Assembly: GCA_014896315.1 (NCBI GenBank) | Contig: JADBKP010000010.1 | Location: 1 to 64,000 of the forward strand | DNA from: Limnochordales bacterium | Lineage (GTDB): Bacteria; Bacillota; Limnochordia; Limnochordales; DUMU01 | Reading direction: 5' to 3' | Length of the DNA: 64,000 nucleotides | Shown: positions 41,156-49,670 of the stretch, piece after piece | Numbering within the stretch: position 1 is the stretch's first letter | How the letters are laid out: each line of letters starts with the position of its first letter | Program-made: the position numbers and the translations under genes | Notes under the pieces: model-generated | Seen by the model: only the letters and a program-made list of their open reading frames with translations | What the model was told of the DNA's origin: nothing | Database searches by the model: none

Positions 41156-41266
41156 ATGGACGATAGCGGTGTGGTACGAGCCTGGCTCGGCCGCATGCTC
41201 TTTCTGGGGCTGCTTGGCGCAATCATGTATATACTCCGCCTCTCCGGAGTGATAACAGGGCTTTGA
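41156..41266 (+). CDS. 36-residue single-span membrane protein
   Basis: An ATG behind GAAGAGGGGATCC opens a 36-codon frame: MDDSGVVRAWLGRMLFLGLL, then GAIMYILRLSGVITGL and a TGA. It has an acidic N-terminus, Arg at both ends of a 16-17-residue hydrophobic core and a short C-terminal end, the shape of small regulatory membrane proteins. It lies 50-100 bases after the PhoP-box-like repeats and 170 bases before the response regulator. No homology can be judged at this length. Function unknown; a modulator of the phosphate kinase or transporter is only a guess. Confidence 0.5.
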   Translation: MDDSGVVRAWLGRMLFLGLLGAIMYILRLSGVITGL

Positions 41267-41436
41267 TCGGCCGGACAGGCTGGGAGGTTGCGTGACGGCA
41301 CTGTTCGTTGACAATCTCGGCGGCCGCGAACTACCCTGAAGACGCGGTGCACACCAGGGCAGGGGGAGTTCGTCCCTTCATTTGCCTTTCGTGGTGTGGA
41401 GTCTGCCGCTGTCAAGTAAGGAGAGAGTCCCGTCTG

Positions 41437-42129
41437 GTGAAAGTTTTGGTGGTGGACGACGAGCCCAGCATTGTGGAGCTGGTTCGTTTTGCCCTCGCGC
41501 GAGAGGGTTTTGCTTCCGTTGCCGCCAGCGACGGGCAGGATGCGCTGGATAAGGTGGAAGCCGAGCATCCTGACCTGGTCCTGCTTGATCTGATGCTCCC
41601 CAAAGTGGGCGGCCTCGATGTCTGCCGCATCCTGCGGCAGAAACATCCGTCTTTGCCCATCATTATCCTCACGGCCCGGGGGGATGAGACGGACAAAGTG
41701 CTCGGGCTCGAGCTGGGGGCGGACGATTACATCACCAAGCCTTTCAGTCCGCGCGAGCTGGTGGCCAGGGTGCGAGCAGTCCTGCGCCGGACCGCACCGG
41801 GCGGGGAAGAGGCCGGCACCTTGCTGCGGGTGGGGCCGGTGACCCTGGATCCCCAAAGGTACGAAGTGACCGTTAGAGGACGAAAGGTGGAGCTGGCCCC
41901 GAAAGAGTTTGACCTGTTGCGAATGCTGATGGCCAACAAAGGCGTGGTCCTCAGCCGAGATGTCTTGCTGCAAAAGGTGTGGGGGTATGACTTTGCCGGC
42001 GACACCCGGACGATTGATGTTCACATTGTGCGGTTGCGGCAGAAGATTGAGGATGACCCCTCAGAACCGCGTCTTATTGAGACCGTGCGGGGCGTGGGTT
42101 ACCGATTTCGGGATGTGGAGGGGCAGTAA
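41437..42129 (+). CDS. phoP: OmpR/PhoB-type response regulator
   Basis: A 230-residue two-component regulator. The receiver domain (1-118) has the acidic pocket VLVVDDEPS, phospho-acceptor Asp51 in LVLLDLMLPK, Thr79 in IILTAR and Lys101 in YITKPFSPREL. The winged-helix DNA-binding domain (about 130-228) has VELAPKEFDLLRMLMANKG, SRDVLLQKVWGYDFAGDTR and VDVHIVRLRQKIE-like TIDVHIVRLRQKIE with GVGYRF at the end. It is in front of pstB-pstSCA-pstB, so it is the likely phosphate regulator; a matching kinase gene is about 11 kb away (53185-54642). GTG at 41437 behind AAGGAGAG at a long spacing. Confidence 0.92.
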   Translation: MKVLVVDDEPSIVELVRFALAREGFASVAASDGQDALDKVEAEHPDLVLLDLMLPKVGGLDVCRILRQKHPSLPIIILTARGDETDKVLGLELGADDYITKPFSPRELVARVRAVLRRTAPGGEEAGTLLRVGPVTLDPQRYEVTVRGRKVELAPKEFDLLRMLMANKGVVLSRDVLLQKVWGYDFAGDTRTIDVHIVRLRQKIEDDPSEPRLIETVRGVGYRFRDVEGQ

Positions 42130-42177
42130 CCAGTGGGGCTTTCGCCGGCCAGTCAGGTTGGGAGAGGAATTGCGCTT

Positions 42178-42975
42178 GTGAGTCAGGAGCTGGTTTCTCA
42201 TCGGCAAACTGCGGCGGCGCCCGGGCGCATTTCCACCCGCGGACTTTCTGTTTTCTACCGCCGCAACCAGCAGGCCCTCTTTGACGTGAGTCTTGACATC
42301 CCCTCCCGTGCTATCACCGCCTTGATCGGACCTTCGGGGTGTGGAAAGTCTACTTTTCTACGCTCTCTCAACCGGATGAACGAATTGATCCCGGGTACGG
42401 TGGTAACCGGTGAAGTTTATCTCGATGATTTGAACATCTACGACCGGCGGGTAGACGTGGTCTTGCTGCGGCGCCTGGTAGGGATGGTCTTCCAGCGGCC
42501 CAACCCTTTTCCCACTTCAATCTGGGAGAACGTCGCGTATGGCCCGCGGCTGGGCGGTATTCGCAACCGGGCGGAGCTGGATCGGATTGTAGAGGAGAGC
42601 CTGCGCAAGGCAGCCCTCTGGGATGAGGTCAAGGATCGCCTTTCCCACTCGGCTCTCGGCCTTTCGGGCGGACAGCAGCAGCGGCTCTGTATCGCCAGGG
42701 CCCTCGCGGTCAACCCCCGCGTCTTGCTTCTTGACGAGCCTGCCTCAGCGCTCGACCCCATAGCCACCGGACGCATCGAAGAGCTGCTGCTGCAACTGAA
42801 AAGCGAACTGACCATCGTTATCGTCACCCACAATCTCCAGCAAGCCGGCCGTATTGCCGACCAGACGGCCTTCTTCCTCATGGGACGGCTGATTGAAGCC
42901 GGGCCGACAGTTCAGATATTCGAAAACCCCACGGATGAACGGACGGAAAACTATATTACGGGCAGATTCGGTTGA
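42178..42975 (+). CDS. pstB: phosphate ABC transporter ATP-binding protein (first copy)
   Basis: A 265-residue ABC ATPase that powers PstCA phosphate import. Walker A is [21 protein letters not shown], the Q-loop [10 protein letters not shown] (the PstB hallmark), signature [16 protein letters not shown], Walker [15 protein letters not shown] and switch His [11 protein letters not shown]. The C-terminal NYITGRFG is the usual PstB ending. I chose the GTG at 42178 (GGGAGAGG upstream); a GTG at 42133, 3 bases after the regulator stop, is the alternative. It lies before pstS, separated by 129 bases with a second PhoP-box-like element. A second pstB ends the operon. Confidence 0.95.
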   Translation: MSQELVSHRQTAAAPGRISTRGLSVFYRRNQQALFDVSLDIPSRAITALIGPSGCGKSTFLRSLNRMNELIPGTVVTGEVYLDDLNIYDRRVDVVLLRRLVGMVFQRPNPFPTSIWENVAYGPRLGGIRNRAELDRIVEESLRKAALWDEVKDRLSHSALGLSGGQQQRLCIARALAVNPRVLLLDEPASALDPIATGRIEELLLQLKSELTIVIVTHNLQQAGRIADQTAFFLMGRLIEAGPTVQIFENPTDERTENYITGRFG

Positions 42976-42986
42976 TAAGGTGGACC

Positions 42987-43014
42987 GTAACATTGCTGTA
43001 ACCTGTTGGCTGTA
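42987..43014 (+). promoter_or_regulatory. second PhoP-box-like element, upstream of pstS
   Basis: GTAACA (42987-42992), GTAACC (42998-43003) and the looser GCTGTA (43009-43014) are again spaced by 11 bp. A GATACT -10-like hexamer at 43035-43040 lies about 20 bases downstream, and pstS starts about 65 bases later. The match is weaker than the element at 41076. Confidence 0.45.
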
Positions 43015-43104
43015 GACTTGAGATGGCGTTAGCAGATACTTTCGTTTTTTGGCACGCGGATCCCAAAAACCAAAAAGCAGAAACTTACCGGCAGGAGGTT
43101 GACC

Positions 43105-44211
43105 ATGGCTAATCAGATTCGGGGGGTTCGCGGGGTGCTGTGGCTGGTTCTGGCGGTCGTGGTTGTCGTGGCCGCCATTGCCGCGGTAGTAACCCGGGAG
43201 CAAGGTCAAAGCCCGGAGGTTGGAACGAATGAAGGGGCGGGGCGGGAAGGTGCGGCCGGGGTGACGTTGTCGGGAGCCGGAGCTACTTTTCCGCAGCCGC
43301 TCTACGAGAAATGGTTTGCCGAGTACAACCGGCAAAATCCCAGCGTCAGGATCAATTATCAGGGAATTGGTAGTGGGGGCGGCATCCGCGCCATCACGGA
43401 GCGGAACGTCGACTTCGGTGCGACCGATGCCCCGCTTACTGATGAACAGTTGCAGGCGGCTCCGGGTAGGCTCCTTCACATCCCTACGGTGGCGGGCGCG
43501 GTGGCGGTGGTCTACAACCTTCCGGGGGTGGAGCGGCTGCGGCTGACACCGGAGGTGCTGGCCGATATCTTCCTTGGCAAGATCACCCGCTGGAATGATA
43601 GCCGGATCGCGACCATCAACCCCGGAGTGCAGCTTCCCGACCTGCCGATTGCGGTAGTCCACCGTTCGGACGGCAGTGGTACGACCAACATTCTGACCAG
43701 CTACCTGTCGGCGGTGAGCAGCGAGTGGAAGGAGAAGGTTGGTGCCGGCCCGTCGATAACCTGGCCTGTGGAGGCAGCTGCGGGCAAGGGGAATCCGGGC
43801 GTGGCCGGATATGTTCGCCAGATGCAAGGAGCTATTGGCTACACGGAATACGCCTATGCTCGCCAGAACAACCTGGCGTGTGCCCTGATCCAGAACCAGG
43901 CAGGCAACTTCGTTGAACCATCCCTGGAGAGTACCCGGGCGGCGCTCGCAGGTATGGCAGAAGAGATGCCGGCCGATTTCCGGATGATGACGGTGAATTC
44001 GCCCGCTCCCGACGCCTACCCCATCGTGGGTCTGACCTGGCTCCTGGTCTACCAGCAGCAAGAGGATGGCGAGAAGGGGAAGGCCCTCGTCGACGTCCTG
44101 GAGTGGGTACTGCAGCATGGCGATGAGATAGCGGAGAGCCTGGATTACGTACCGCTTCCCGGTGATCTGGAAGCTAAGGTCCTGGAGAGAGTGCGGAGCA
44201 TCCAGTACTGA
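43105..44211 (+). CDS. pstS: phosphate-binding protein PstS
   Basis: A 368-residue extracellular phosphate receptor of the Pst importer. The N-terminus is one hydrophobic segment (about 10-32) followed by an acidic/Gly linker; no Cys is present there, so the usual lipobox is missing and the protein must stay anchored by this segment or be released. The binding fold starts LSGAGATFPQPLYEKWFAEY; phosphate-contact regions are GIGSGGGIRAI, FGATDAPL and HRSDGSGTTNILTSYL. GAIGYTEYAYA and the C-terminal DYVPLPGDLEAKV are typical. The ATG has AGGAGGTTG upstream. pstC follows 46 bases later. Confidence 0.95.
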   Translation: MANQIRGVRGVLWLVLAVVVVVAAIAAVVTREQGQSPEVGTNEGAGREGAAGVTLSGAGATFPQPLYEKWFAEYNRQNPSVRINYQGIGSGGGIRAITERNVDFGATDAPLTDEQLQAAPGRLLHIPTVAGAVAVVYNLPGVERLRLTPEVLADIFLGKITRWNDSRIATINPGVQLPDLPIAVVHRSDGSGTTNILTSYLSAVSSEWKEKVGAGPSITWPVEAAAGKGNPGVAGYVRQMQGAIGYTEYAYARQNNLACALIQNQAGNFVEPSLESTRAALAGMAEEMPADFRMMTVNSPAPDAYPIVGLTWLLVYQQQEDGEKGKALVDVLEWVLQHGDEIAESLDYVPLPGDLEAKVLERVRSIQY

Positions 44212-44257
44212 CGAGCGAGCAGACCGTCCTGGGCCGGCGCATTACCGGGGGAGACCG

Positions 44258-45202
44258 ATGGATAAAGAGAATGAGCTGATCAGACGAAGCGACGAAAGCT
44301 TGGCCGACCGTCTCTTCCAGGGGAGCACCACCTTCTTTGCCTTGCTGATACCCATCTTGCTGGTGACAATGGTGGTGGTCCTGGGTTTTGAGGCCTGGCC
44401 GGCGATCCGGCGTTTTGGCCTCAACTTTCTGACGAGCAGCGAGTGGAATTACGCGGATGAGTTCGGAGCACTCCCCTATATTTGGGGAACTCTCTACTCC
44501 TCCTTTCTGGCCATTCTCCTGGCGCTTCCGGTCAGCCTGGGCGTGGCAATCTTCCTGGCGGAGATCGCTCCGCTTGCAGTTCGTACCCCCCTTTCCTTCC
44601 TTGTGGAGCTGTTGGCGGCGATCCCCAGCGTTGTTTATGGCCTGTGGGGGATCTTCGTGCTGGCGCCGCTGGTGCAGAGATTCGAGGCCTGGCTGGGAGC
44701 GCGGCTGGGCTTCATCCCGCTTTTTGCCGGTCCGCCCCTGGGCCTGGGGATGCTGACGGCCGGGGTGGTGTTGGCGGTGATGATTATCCCCACCATTGCC
44801 TCGGTTTCCCGAGATGTCTTGCTGGCCGTACCGGCATCGCAGCGAGAAGCGGCGCTGGCCCTGGGGGCGACCCGCTGGGAGGCCATCAAGGTGGCGCTCA
44901 GCAACGCCCGGTCCGGTATCATCGGTGCGACCATCCTGGGTCTGGGCCGGGCTCTGGGGGAAACGATGGCCGTGACCATGGTCATCGGCAACATCCGCTC
45001 CATCTCCCTTTCGCTCTTCCAGCCTGCCTACTCTATGGCCGCAGTAATCGCCAACGAGTTTAGCGAAGCCTTTGATCCCCTGCACATTGCCAGCCTTATC
45101 GAGGTGGGCCTGCTCCTCTTGCTGATAACGTTCATACTCAACCTGCTCTCACGCCTGCTCGTGCGCAGGGTGGCCGCGGCTGGTGGTTCGGGAAGGAGGT
45201 AA
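44258..45202 (+). CDS. pstC: phosphate ABC transporter permease PstC
   Basis: A 314-residue inner-membrane permease with about six transmembrane segments (first at about 25-47). The PstC signature is clear: LTSSEWNYADEFGALPYIWGTLYSSFLA, LLAAIPSVVYGLWGIFVLAP, and the ABC-coupling EAA loop REAALALGATRWEAIKVALSNARSGI with GLGRALGETMAVTMVIGN. The ATG at 44258 is set by GGGGGAGACCG. With PstA it forms the translocation pore. pstA begins 6 bases after the stop. Confidence 0.97.
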   Translation: MDKENELIRRSDESLADRLFQGSTTFFALLIPILLVTMVVVLGFEAWPAIRRFGLNFLTSSEWNYADEFGALPYIWGTLYSSFLAILLALPVSLGVAIFLAEIAPLAVRTPLSFLVELLAAIPSVVYGLWGIFVLAPLVQRFEAWLGARLGFIPLFAGPPLGLGMLTAGVVLAVMIIPTIASVSRDVLLAVPASQREAALALGATRWEAIKVALSNARSGIIGATILGLGRALGETMAVTMVIGNIRSISLSLFQPAYSMAAVIANEFSEAFDPLHIASLIEVGLLLLLITFILNLLSRLLVRRVAAAGGSGRR

Positions 45203-45208
45203 GCGGCG

Positions 45209-46144
45209 ATGAATCGACCTTTCTTGCCTTCGACGGATGGCGGCAGCAGCCCGGACGCCTCTTACGTGCTGTCGCAGCTGGCCTGGTCGGGATTCTCCGT
45301 CCTGCACTATCGGCGACGCCAGTTAGTGGATCGGCTGGTGACACTGTTGACCGGTCTGGCAGTGCTGACCGCGGTAGTGCCCCTTTTCAGCATCCTCATC
45401 TATGTGGGGGTTCGGGGGCTTCCCGCCCTCAATCTCGCCTTCTTCACCCAGATGCCCAAACCGATCGGTGAGGTGGGCGGCGGCATGCTCAACGCCATTG
45501 TGGGCAGCATCCTGCTGGTGGGACTGGCTGCCATCATCGGGCTGCCGGTAGGTATCATGGCCGCAATCTACCTCTCCGAGTACGGGCGGGGGCGACTGGC
45601 CGATATCATCCGCCTCTTCACCGAGGTGATGAGTGGACTTCCCTCCATAGTCGTGGGCATCTTCGCCTATGCGCTGGTGGTCCGCCCGTTGCACCACTTC
45701 TCGGCTCTGGCGGGGGGCATTGCCCTGGGAGTGCTGATGATTCCGGTGGTTACCCGTACCACCGAAGAGATGATCAGGATGGTGCCGCAATCGTTGCGGG
45801 AAGCCGGCCTGGCGCTGGGGCTACCCAAATGGCGGGTGATCGTCAGCATTGTGCTGCCTGCGGCGGTGAACGGGATCATCACCGGTGCGATGCTCTCCAT
45901 TGCTCGTGTAGCAGGCGAGACCGCCCCGCTCCTCTTCACCGCCTTGAACAACGCTTTCTTCTCCATTTCGCTTCTGCAGCCCATAGCCTCGTTGCCGGTG
46001 CAGATCTACACGTATGCCACCACTCCTTATCCGGAGTTGCACCGGTTGGCCTGGGGAGGGGCGTTCGTCCTGGTAATGATGGTGCTGATTACTAACCTTC
46101 TCACGCGGTTTTTAGTGCGTGCCGGTTACCAGGTAGACCGGTGA
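45209..46144 (+). CDS. pstA: phosphate ABC transporter permease PstA
   Basis: A 311-residue permease, partner of PstC. An extra N-terminal stretch of about 40 residues (Pro/Ser-rich) precedes the first membrane segment at about 50. Signatures: [45 protein letters not shown], the EAA loop [23 protein letters not shown] and [18 protein letters not shown]. The ATG follows AAGGAGGTAAG. The stop overlaps the GTG start of the second pstB (GTGA), so the two are coupled. Confidence 0.97.
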   Translation: MNRPFLPSTDGGSSPDASYVLSQLAWSGFSVLHYRRRQLVDRLVTLLTGLAVLTAVVPLFSILIYVGVRGLPALNLAFFTQMPKPIGEVGGGMLNAIVGSILLVGLAAIIGLPVGIMAAIYLSEYGRGRLADIIRLFTEVMSGLPSIVVGIFAYALVVRPLHHFSALAGGIALGVLMIPVVTRTTEEMIRMVPQSLREAGLALGLPKWRVIVSIVLPAAVNGIITGAMLSIARVAGETAPLLFTALNNAFFSISLLQPIASLPVQIYTYATTPYPELHRLAWGGAFVLVMMVLITNLLTRFLVRAGYQVDR

Positions 46145-47043
46145 ACGTAGCTTTGGGGGTAGGGGTAATGGTAATGGGTATAGCTACTGTGCAAACGATG
46201 CTGGCTGTGGCCAGGGCAAGGCAACAGCCGGGGATGCAGGTGACGGCCGTGCCCGAGGTGGCTGCCGCCGCCCCGGCGGGCGTGGCCGGCCCCGCCCTGG
46301 AGGTTATCAACCTGCGGGCCTACTATGGCGGGACCGAGGTCCTGCACGGGATCAACCTGGTCTTTCCTGCCCGCAAGGTAACAGCAATTATCGGCCCTTC
46401 CGGCTGCGGGAAGTCGACACTGCTCCGTTGCCTCAACCGCATGCACGAACTTTCGCCAGGTGCAGTGGTACGGGGGCGGGTCCTTTTGGGCGGCCAAGAC
46501 ATCTATGACCCGCGGGTTGACCCTATAAGCCTGCGGCGGCGCATCGGCATGGTCTTCCAGCGCCCCAACCCTTTCCCGACCATGAGCATTTTTGATAATG
46601 TTGCTGCCGCACTGCGCTGGCATGGGCTGCGCAACCGTTCGGAATTAGAGGCTCGGGTTGAGCAAGCCTTACGGATGGCGGCGCTATGGGATGAGGTGAA
46701 GGACCGGCTGCATGAGAGCGCCCTGGCTCTCTCCGGTGGGCAGCAACAACGGTTGTGTATCGCTCGGGCGCTGGCAGTTGAGCCGGAGATCTTGCTAATG
46801 GATGAGCCGGCTTCCGCTCTTGACCCGATTTCCACGGGACACATCGAGGAATTGATTCAACATCTGCGGCACAAGTACACAATTCTCATCGTCACGCACA
46901 ACATGCAACAGGCAGCCCGCATCTCCGACTATACCGCCTTCATGTTGATGGGTGAACTGATCGAATTTGCCCCCACCGGAATTCTCTTTACGAATCCGAG
47001 CGATCAACGCACCGAAGCCTACGTAACGGGACGCTTCGGTTGA
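46141..47043 (+). CDS. pstB: phosphate ABC transporter ATP-binding protein (second copy)
   Basis: A 300-residue PstB. All ATPase motifs are intact: [66 protein letters not shown] and [19 protein letters not shown], ending YVTGRFG. It has the PFPxMSI form of the Q-loop, the more common PstB version, whereas the first copy reads PFPTSI. About 50 N-terminal residues, hydrophobic and then Ala/Pro-rich, are not part of the ATPase; a later start such as the ATG at 46168 is possible, but AGGTAGACCG supports GTG 46141. Either PstB could pair with PstCA; which one is used, or when, cannot be read from the sequence. Confidence 0.95.
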   Translation: MNVALGVGVMVMGIATVQTMLAVARARQQPGMQVTAVPEVAAAAPAGVAGPALEVINLRAYYGGTEVLHGINLVFPARKVTAIIGPSGCGKSTLLRCLNRMHELSPGAVVRGRVLLGGQDIYDPRVDPISLRRRIGMVFQRPNPFPTMSIFDNVAAALRWHGLRNRSELEARVEQALRMAALWDEVKDRLHESALALSGGQQQRLCIARALAVEPEILLMDEPASALDPISTGHIEELIQHLRHKYTILIVTHNMQQAARISDYTAFMLMGELIEFAPTGILFTNPSDQRTEAYVTGRFG

Positions 47044-47084
47044 TAGCGTAATTGTGCTAAACTTTACTTTAGAGAGGTGGGCGA

Positions 47085-48068
47085 ATGTCAAAGCCGCCCG
47101 TCCGTCTGCCATCCCCGCTCGAGTTACGACAGTTGCTGGCCGAGTACGGGGTCAGGCCACGGCGCTCCCGTGGGCAGAATTTTCTTATTGATGCCAACGT
47201 TCTGGCCCGAATCGTGGTCGCGGCCGACATCAGGCCGGGAGATCTGGTGGTTGAGATCGGACCGGGGCCGGGGGCGTTGACCGAGCGGTTGCTGGCGGCA
47301 GGAGCCTTTGTCTTTGCCATCGAGATCGACAGACGCTTGTGCCAGCTCTTGATGGACCGCTGGGGAGATGATCCCCGCTTTCACCTGATGGCGGGGGATG
47401 CCCGGGAGGTGGACTGGCCGAAGTTCCTCGGCGAGCTGCGGGAGGCTCGGGCAGCGGGCGGGGAAGACGGACGGCGGAAGCACCCCGAGGCGGAAACGGT
47501 CCCGCGATCGGGGTGGGGCCGCGGGTGGTTCAAGATCGTGGCCAACATTCCCTACTCCATCACCACGCCGCTGCTCTTATCGATCCTTGAGTTGGACAGG
47601 CAGCTTGAGCGGGTGGTATTGCTGGTACAAAAGGAAGTAGCCGAGCGTCTGGCGGCCGACCCCGGCACTCCCGCATACGGTTCACTAACGGTTGCCGTGC
47701 AAAGCCGGTTTGCCGTGGAGATGGTCGCCCGGGTGCCGTCTACAGTCTTCTGGCCGCGGCCTGCCGTTGATTCGGCGGTTATCCGCCTCTTTCCGCGAGC
47801 GGAGCCGCTGGTGAAGGGCGATTTGCAGCCGACCTTTACGCTGCTGGTCAGGGCTGCTTTCAATCAGCGCCGCAAGACGCTCTGGAATGCGCTACGGACG
47901 GCACCTGCCTTTGCCGGTAAGGAGGAGGCCCTGCAACGAGCGCTGGCGGCGGCAGGGATCGATGGGAGACGGCGGGGGGAGACGCTCACCCCGGAGGAGT
48001 TTGCGCTGCTCGCCCGTTACGTGCGGGCGGAGGCAGAGCCAAAAATCTGCCAGGAAGGGATCGACTGA
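47085..48068 (+). CDS. rsmA: 16S rRNA dimethyladenosine transferase
   Basis: A 327-residue KsgA methyltransferase that dimethylates two adjacent adenines in the 3' hairpin of 16S rRNA, a late step of 30S assembly. Motifs: RRSRGQNFLIDANVLARIV, SAM-binding VVEIGPGPGALTERLL, FAIEIDRRL, GDAREVDW, catalytic NIPYSITTPLL, and the C-terminal FNQRRKTLWNALR. A Gly/Arg/Glu-rich insertion of about 25 residues at about 125-148 precedes KIVANIPY and is absent from most KsgA proteins. The ATG has GAGAGGTGG upstream. It starts the ksgA-ykuK-veg block that in Bacillus runs ksgA-yabG-veg. Confidence 0.97.
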   Translation: MSKPPVRLPSPLELRQLLAEYGVRPRRSRGQNFLIDANVLARIVVAADIRPGDLVVEIGPGPGALTERLLAAGAFVFAIEIDRRLCQLLMDRWGDDPRFHLMAGDAREVDWPKFLGELREARAAGGEDGRRKHPEAETVPRSGWGRGWFKIVANIPYSITTPLLLSILELDRQLERVVLLVQKEVAERLAADPGTPAYGSLTVAVQSRFAVEMVARVPSTVFWPRPAVDSAVIRLFPRAEPLVKGDLQPTFTLLVRAAFNQRRKTLWNALRTAPAFAGKEEALQRALAAAGIDGRRRGETLTPEEFALLARYVRAEAEPKICQEGID

Positions 48069-48079
48069 AGGGATAGAAT

Positions 48080-48550
48080 GTGGAGTTCATCAGCCCGACC
48101 CGTGGTCGCATGAGCTTTGATGAGATGTTTGCCGACATCATTGCTTTCATCGATCAGGTGCCTGATGCCAAGTACCGCCTGATCATCGGTTCGGACTCCC
48201 AGTTGGGAGACGAGACCTGTTTTGTCACGGCGGTGATCGTCTACCGTGTCGGCAAAGGAGCTCGCTATTACTATCATCGGGAACGGGAGAGCTTCACCCG
48301 CAATCTCCGGCAGCGGATATACTATGAGACTTCCCGGAGTCTCGCAGTGGCAAGCCGTCTTGCCGAGAAGCTGGCAGAGAACGGCCACGCCGACCTCGAC
48401 ATCGAGATTCACCTTGATATCGGGGAGGCCGGAGATACTCGCGACCTGATTCGTGAAGTGGTGGGTATGGTGGTGGGCAGTGGCTTCGATGCTCGCATCA
48501 AGCCGGACTCGTACGGGGCCTCCAAGGTGGCAGACAAATACACTAAGTGA
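48080..48550 (+). CDS. ykuK: YkuK-like RNase H-fold protein (DUF458)
   Basis: A 156-residue protein of the DUF458/YkuK family with an RNase H-like fold. Recognisable: FISPTRGRMSFDEMFADI at the start, YRLIIGSDSQLGDETCFVTAVIVYRVGKG (first strands with the conserved GSDSQ), YYHRERESFTRNLRQRIYYET and LDIEIHLDIGEAGDTRDLIREVVGMVVGSGF with the acidic D/E residues of the presumed active site. It starts with GTG 11 bases after the ksgA stop and looks co-transcribed. No enzymatic activity has been fixed for the family. Confidence 0.9.
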   Translation: MEFISPTRGRMSFDEMFADIIAFIDQVPDAKYRLIIGSDSQLGDETCFVTAVIVYRVGKGARYYYHRERESFTRNLRQRIYYETSRSLAVASRLAEKLAENGHADLDIEIHLDIGEAGDTRDLIREVVGMVVGSGFDARIKPDSYGASKVADKYTK

Positions 48551-48579
48551 AACTGGCCAGATGAGCGGGCAAATTGCCC

Positions 48580-48646
48580 TTGACGGGCCGGCAGGGGCGA
48601 GATAAAATATGGCTTCTTGACTGCCGGGTGCAATCGGTGGTAAAAT
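48580..48646 (+). promoter_or_regulatory. tandem sigma-A promoters of veg
   Basis: Two close-to-consensus promoters follow each other: TTGACG (48580-48585) and TAAAAT (48603-48608), spacing 17; TTGACT (48617-48622) and TAAAAT (48641-48646), spacing 18. veg in B. subtilis is also driven by very strong, paired sigma-A promoters. Confidence 0.8.
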
Positions 48647-48680
48647 GCGATCAGAGTATATGAAGGCAGGTGAATAGCTG

Positions 48681-48959
48681 TTGCCCCTGCCAAACGTAGC
48701 ACTGGAGCAGATTCGCCACGACCTGCAGCGGCACCTGGGAGAGCGAATTCGTCTTCGCGCCAATCGTGGTCGCAAGAAGGTACTTGAGGCGGAGGGCATC
48801 TTAGAACAGACTTATCCGAAGTTATTTGTGGTCCGCCTCGACCGAAACAGCGCCGTCAAGCGTATCTCGTACACATATGTTGACGTGTTGACCGCGGCAG
48901 TGGAAGTTACCATCGGCGAAAACCGAATCGGCGCTTCCGACACGTCCGTGGCAGAGTGA
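48681..48959 (+). CDS. veg: Veg protein
   Basis: A 92-residue small protein of the Veg (DUF1021) family. It follows the family closely: LEQIRHDLQRHLGERIRLRANRGRKKVLEAEGILEQTYPKLFVVRLD, then VKRISYTYVDVLTAAVEVT. The TTG start follows AGGTGAAT. In Bacillus Veg stimulates biofilm formation by interfering with the SinR repressor; whether that applies here is unknown, as no sinR is seen. It has its own tandem promoters and terminator. Confidence 0.95.
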   Translation: MPLPNVALEQIRHDLQRHLGERIRLRANRGRKKVLEAEGILEQTYPKLFVVRLDRNSAVKRISYTYVDVLTAAVEVTIGENRIGASDTSVAE

Positions 48960-48961
48960 AA

Positions 48962-48990
48962 GCCCCGGTAAACCTTTGCCGGGGCGTTTT
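48962..48990 (+). terminator. intrinsic terminator after veg
   Basis: GCCCCGG (48962-48968) pairs with CCGGGGC (48979-48985) around a 10-base loop, followed by GTTTT. Confidence 0.85.
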
Positions 48991-49200
48991 CGTACTCATC
49001 TTGTGCCCACCGGTTCTCTCCCGGCAACCTTGCTGGGCCGCGCAGTTCTTCCATTCCTTCCACTCCTCCAGAGCGGATTGGTTCTTTGCTCCTCTCCATG
49101 CCTGGTAGTAAATGGGCCTCAATTCCTCCGCCGCTACGGAACTTCGGTTGTGACCGCACATACCCTGTAGATTGAGGTAACTTGGGAGGGGGCTGTCAGG

Positions 49201-49608
49201 ATGCCTCCATGGCTTCGACAGGTGATTGCGGTCCTGACCGATGAGCAGATCGTAGAGCCGCTCCTGCTGATTGCCGCCGTTCTTGCCGGCCGGGAGTACC
49301 ACAAGAACCGGCGGTTGCAGGTCCTCTCTGATATCACGCTCGACCTCGTCGATTTCATTGAAGAGCATTACAAGGAATGGGGAATCCGCGGGCCCGAGAA
49401 GATGGAGCGCTTCCTGAAGCTCTTCGTCAGTGAGTTCCGCAAGCGGATGGGGCGGGCACCCAGTGCCGGCGAGATCGAGACTGCCCGGCTGCGGGCGGAA
49501 GCGTACGTCCAGCGGATAAGGCGCGACCAGATGCTAGCCCAGTCGCCAGAAAGAGCCCGGGGCCGCCCCCGTGTATTGCCGGGTCTGGCGGCTTCACGTA
49601 CTGCATAA
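49201..49608 (+). CDS. small membrane-anchored protein, holin-LLH-like
   Basis: A 135-residue protein with one hydrophobic segment near the N-terminus (IVEPLLLIAAVLAG, about 17-30) and a helical cytosolic or external part (LDLVDFIEEHYKEWGIRGPEKMERFLKLFVSEFRKRMG, then APSAGEIETARLRAEAYV). The layout recalls phage holins of the LL-H type, which pair with lytic enzymes; the next gene encodes a peptidoglycan-binding protein. There is no other phage gene, so a spore-envelope or wall role is more likely than lysis. The ATG at 49201 follows TTGGGAGGGGG. I do not recognise a precise family. Confidence 0.55.
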   Translation: MPPWLRQVIAVLTDEQIVEPLLLIAAVLAGREYHKNRRLQVLSDITLDLVDFIEEHYKEWGIRGPEKMERFLKLFVSEFRKRMGRAPSAGEIETARLRAEAYVQRIRRDQMLAQSPERARGRPRVLPGLAASRTA

Positions 49609-49670
49609 CTTAACGCGGGGCGCCCGGCGGACGGTCCGGCCGGGCCGATTGTAGCCGGGCGGAGGGCTAC

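Noticed and set aside
42745-44118. 457-codon frame antisense to pstB/pstS
   Set aside because: It covers the end of one good gene and most of another, with a Arg/His/Gly-rich product typical of antisense GC-rich frames.
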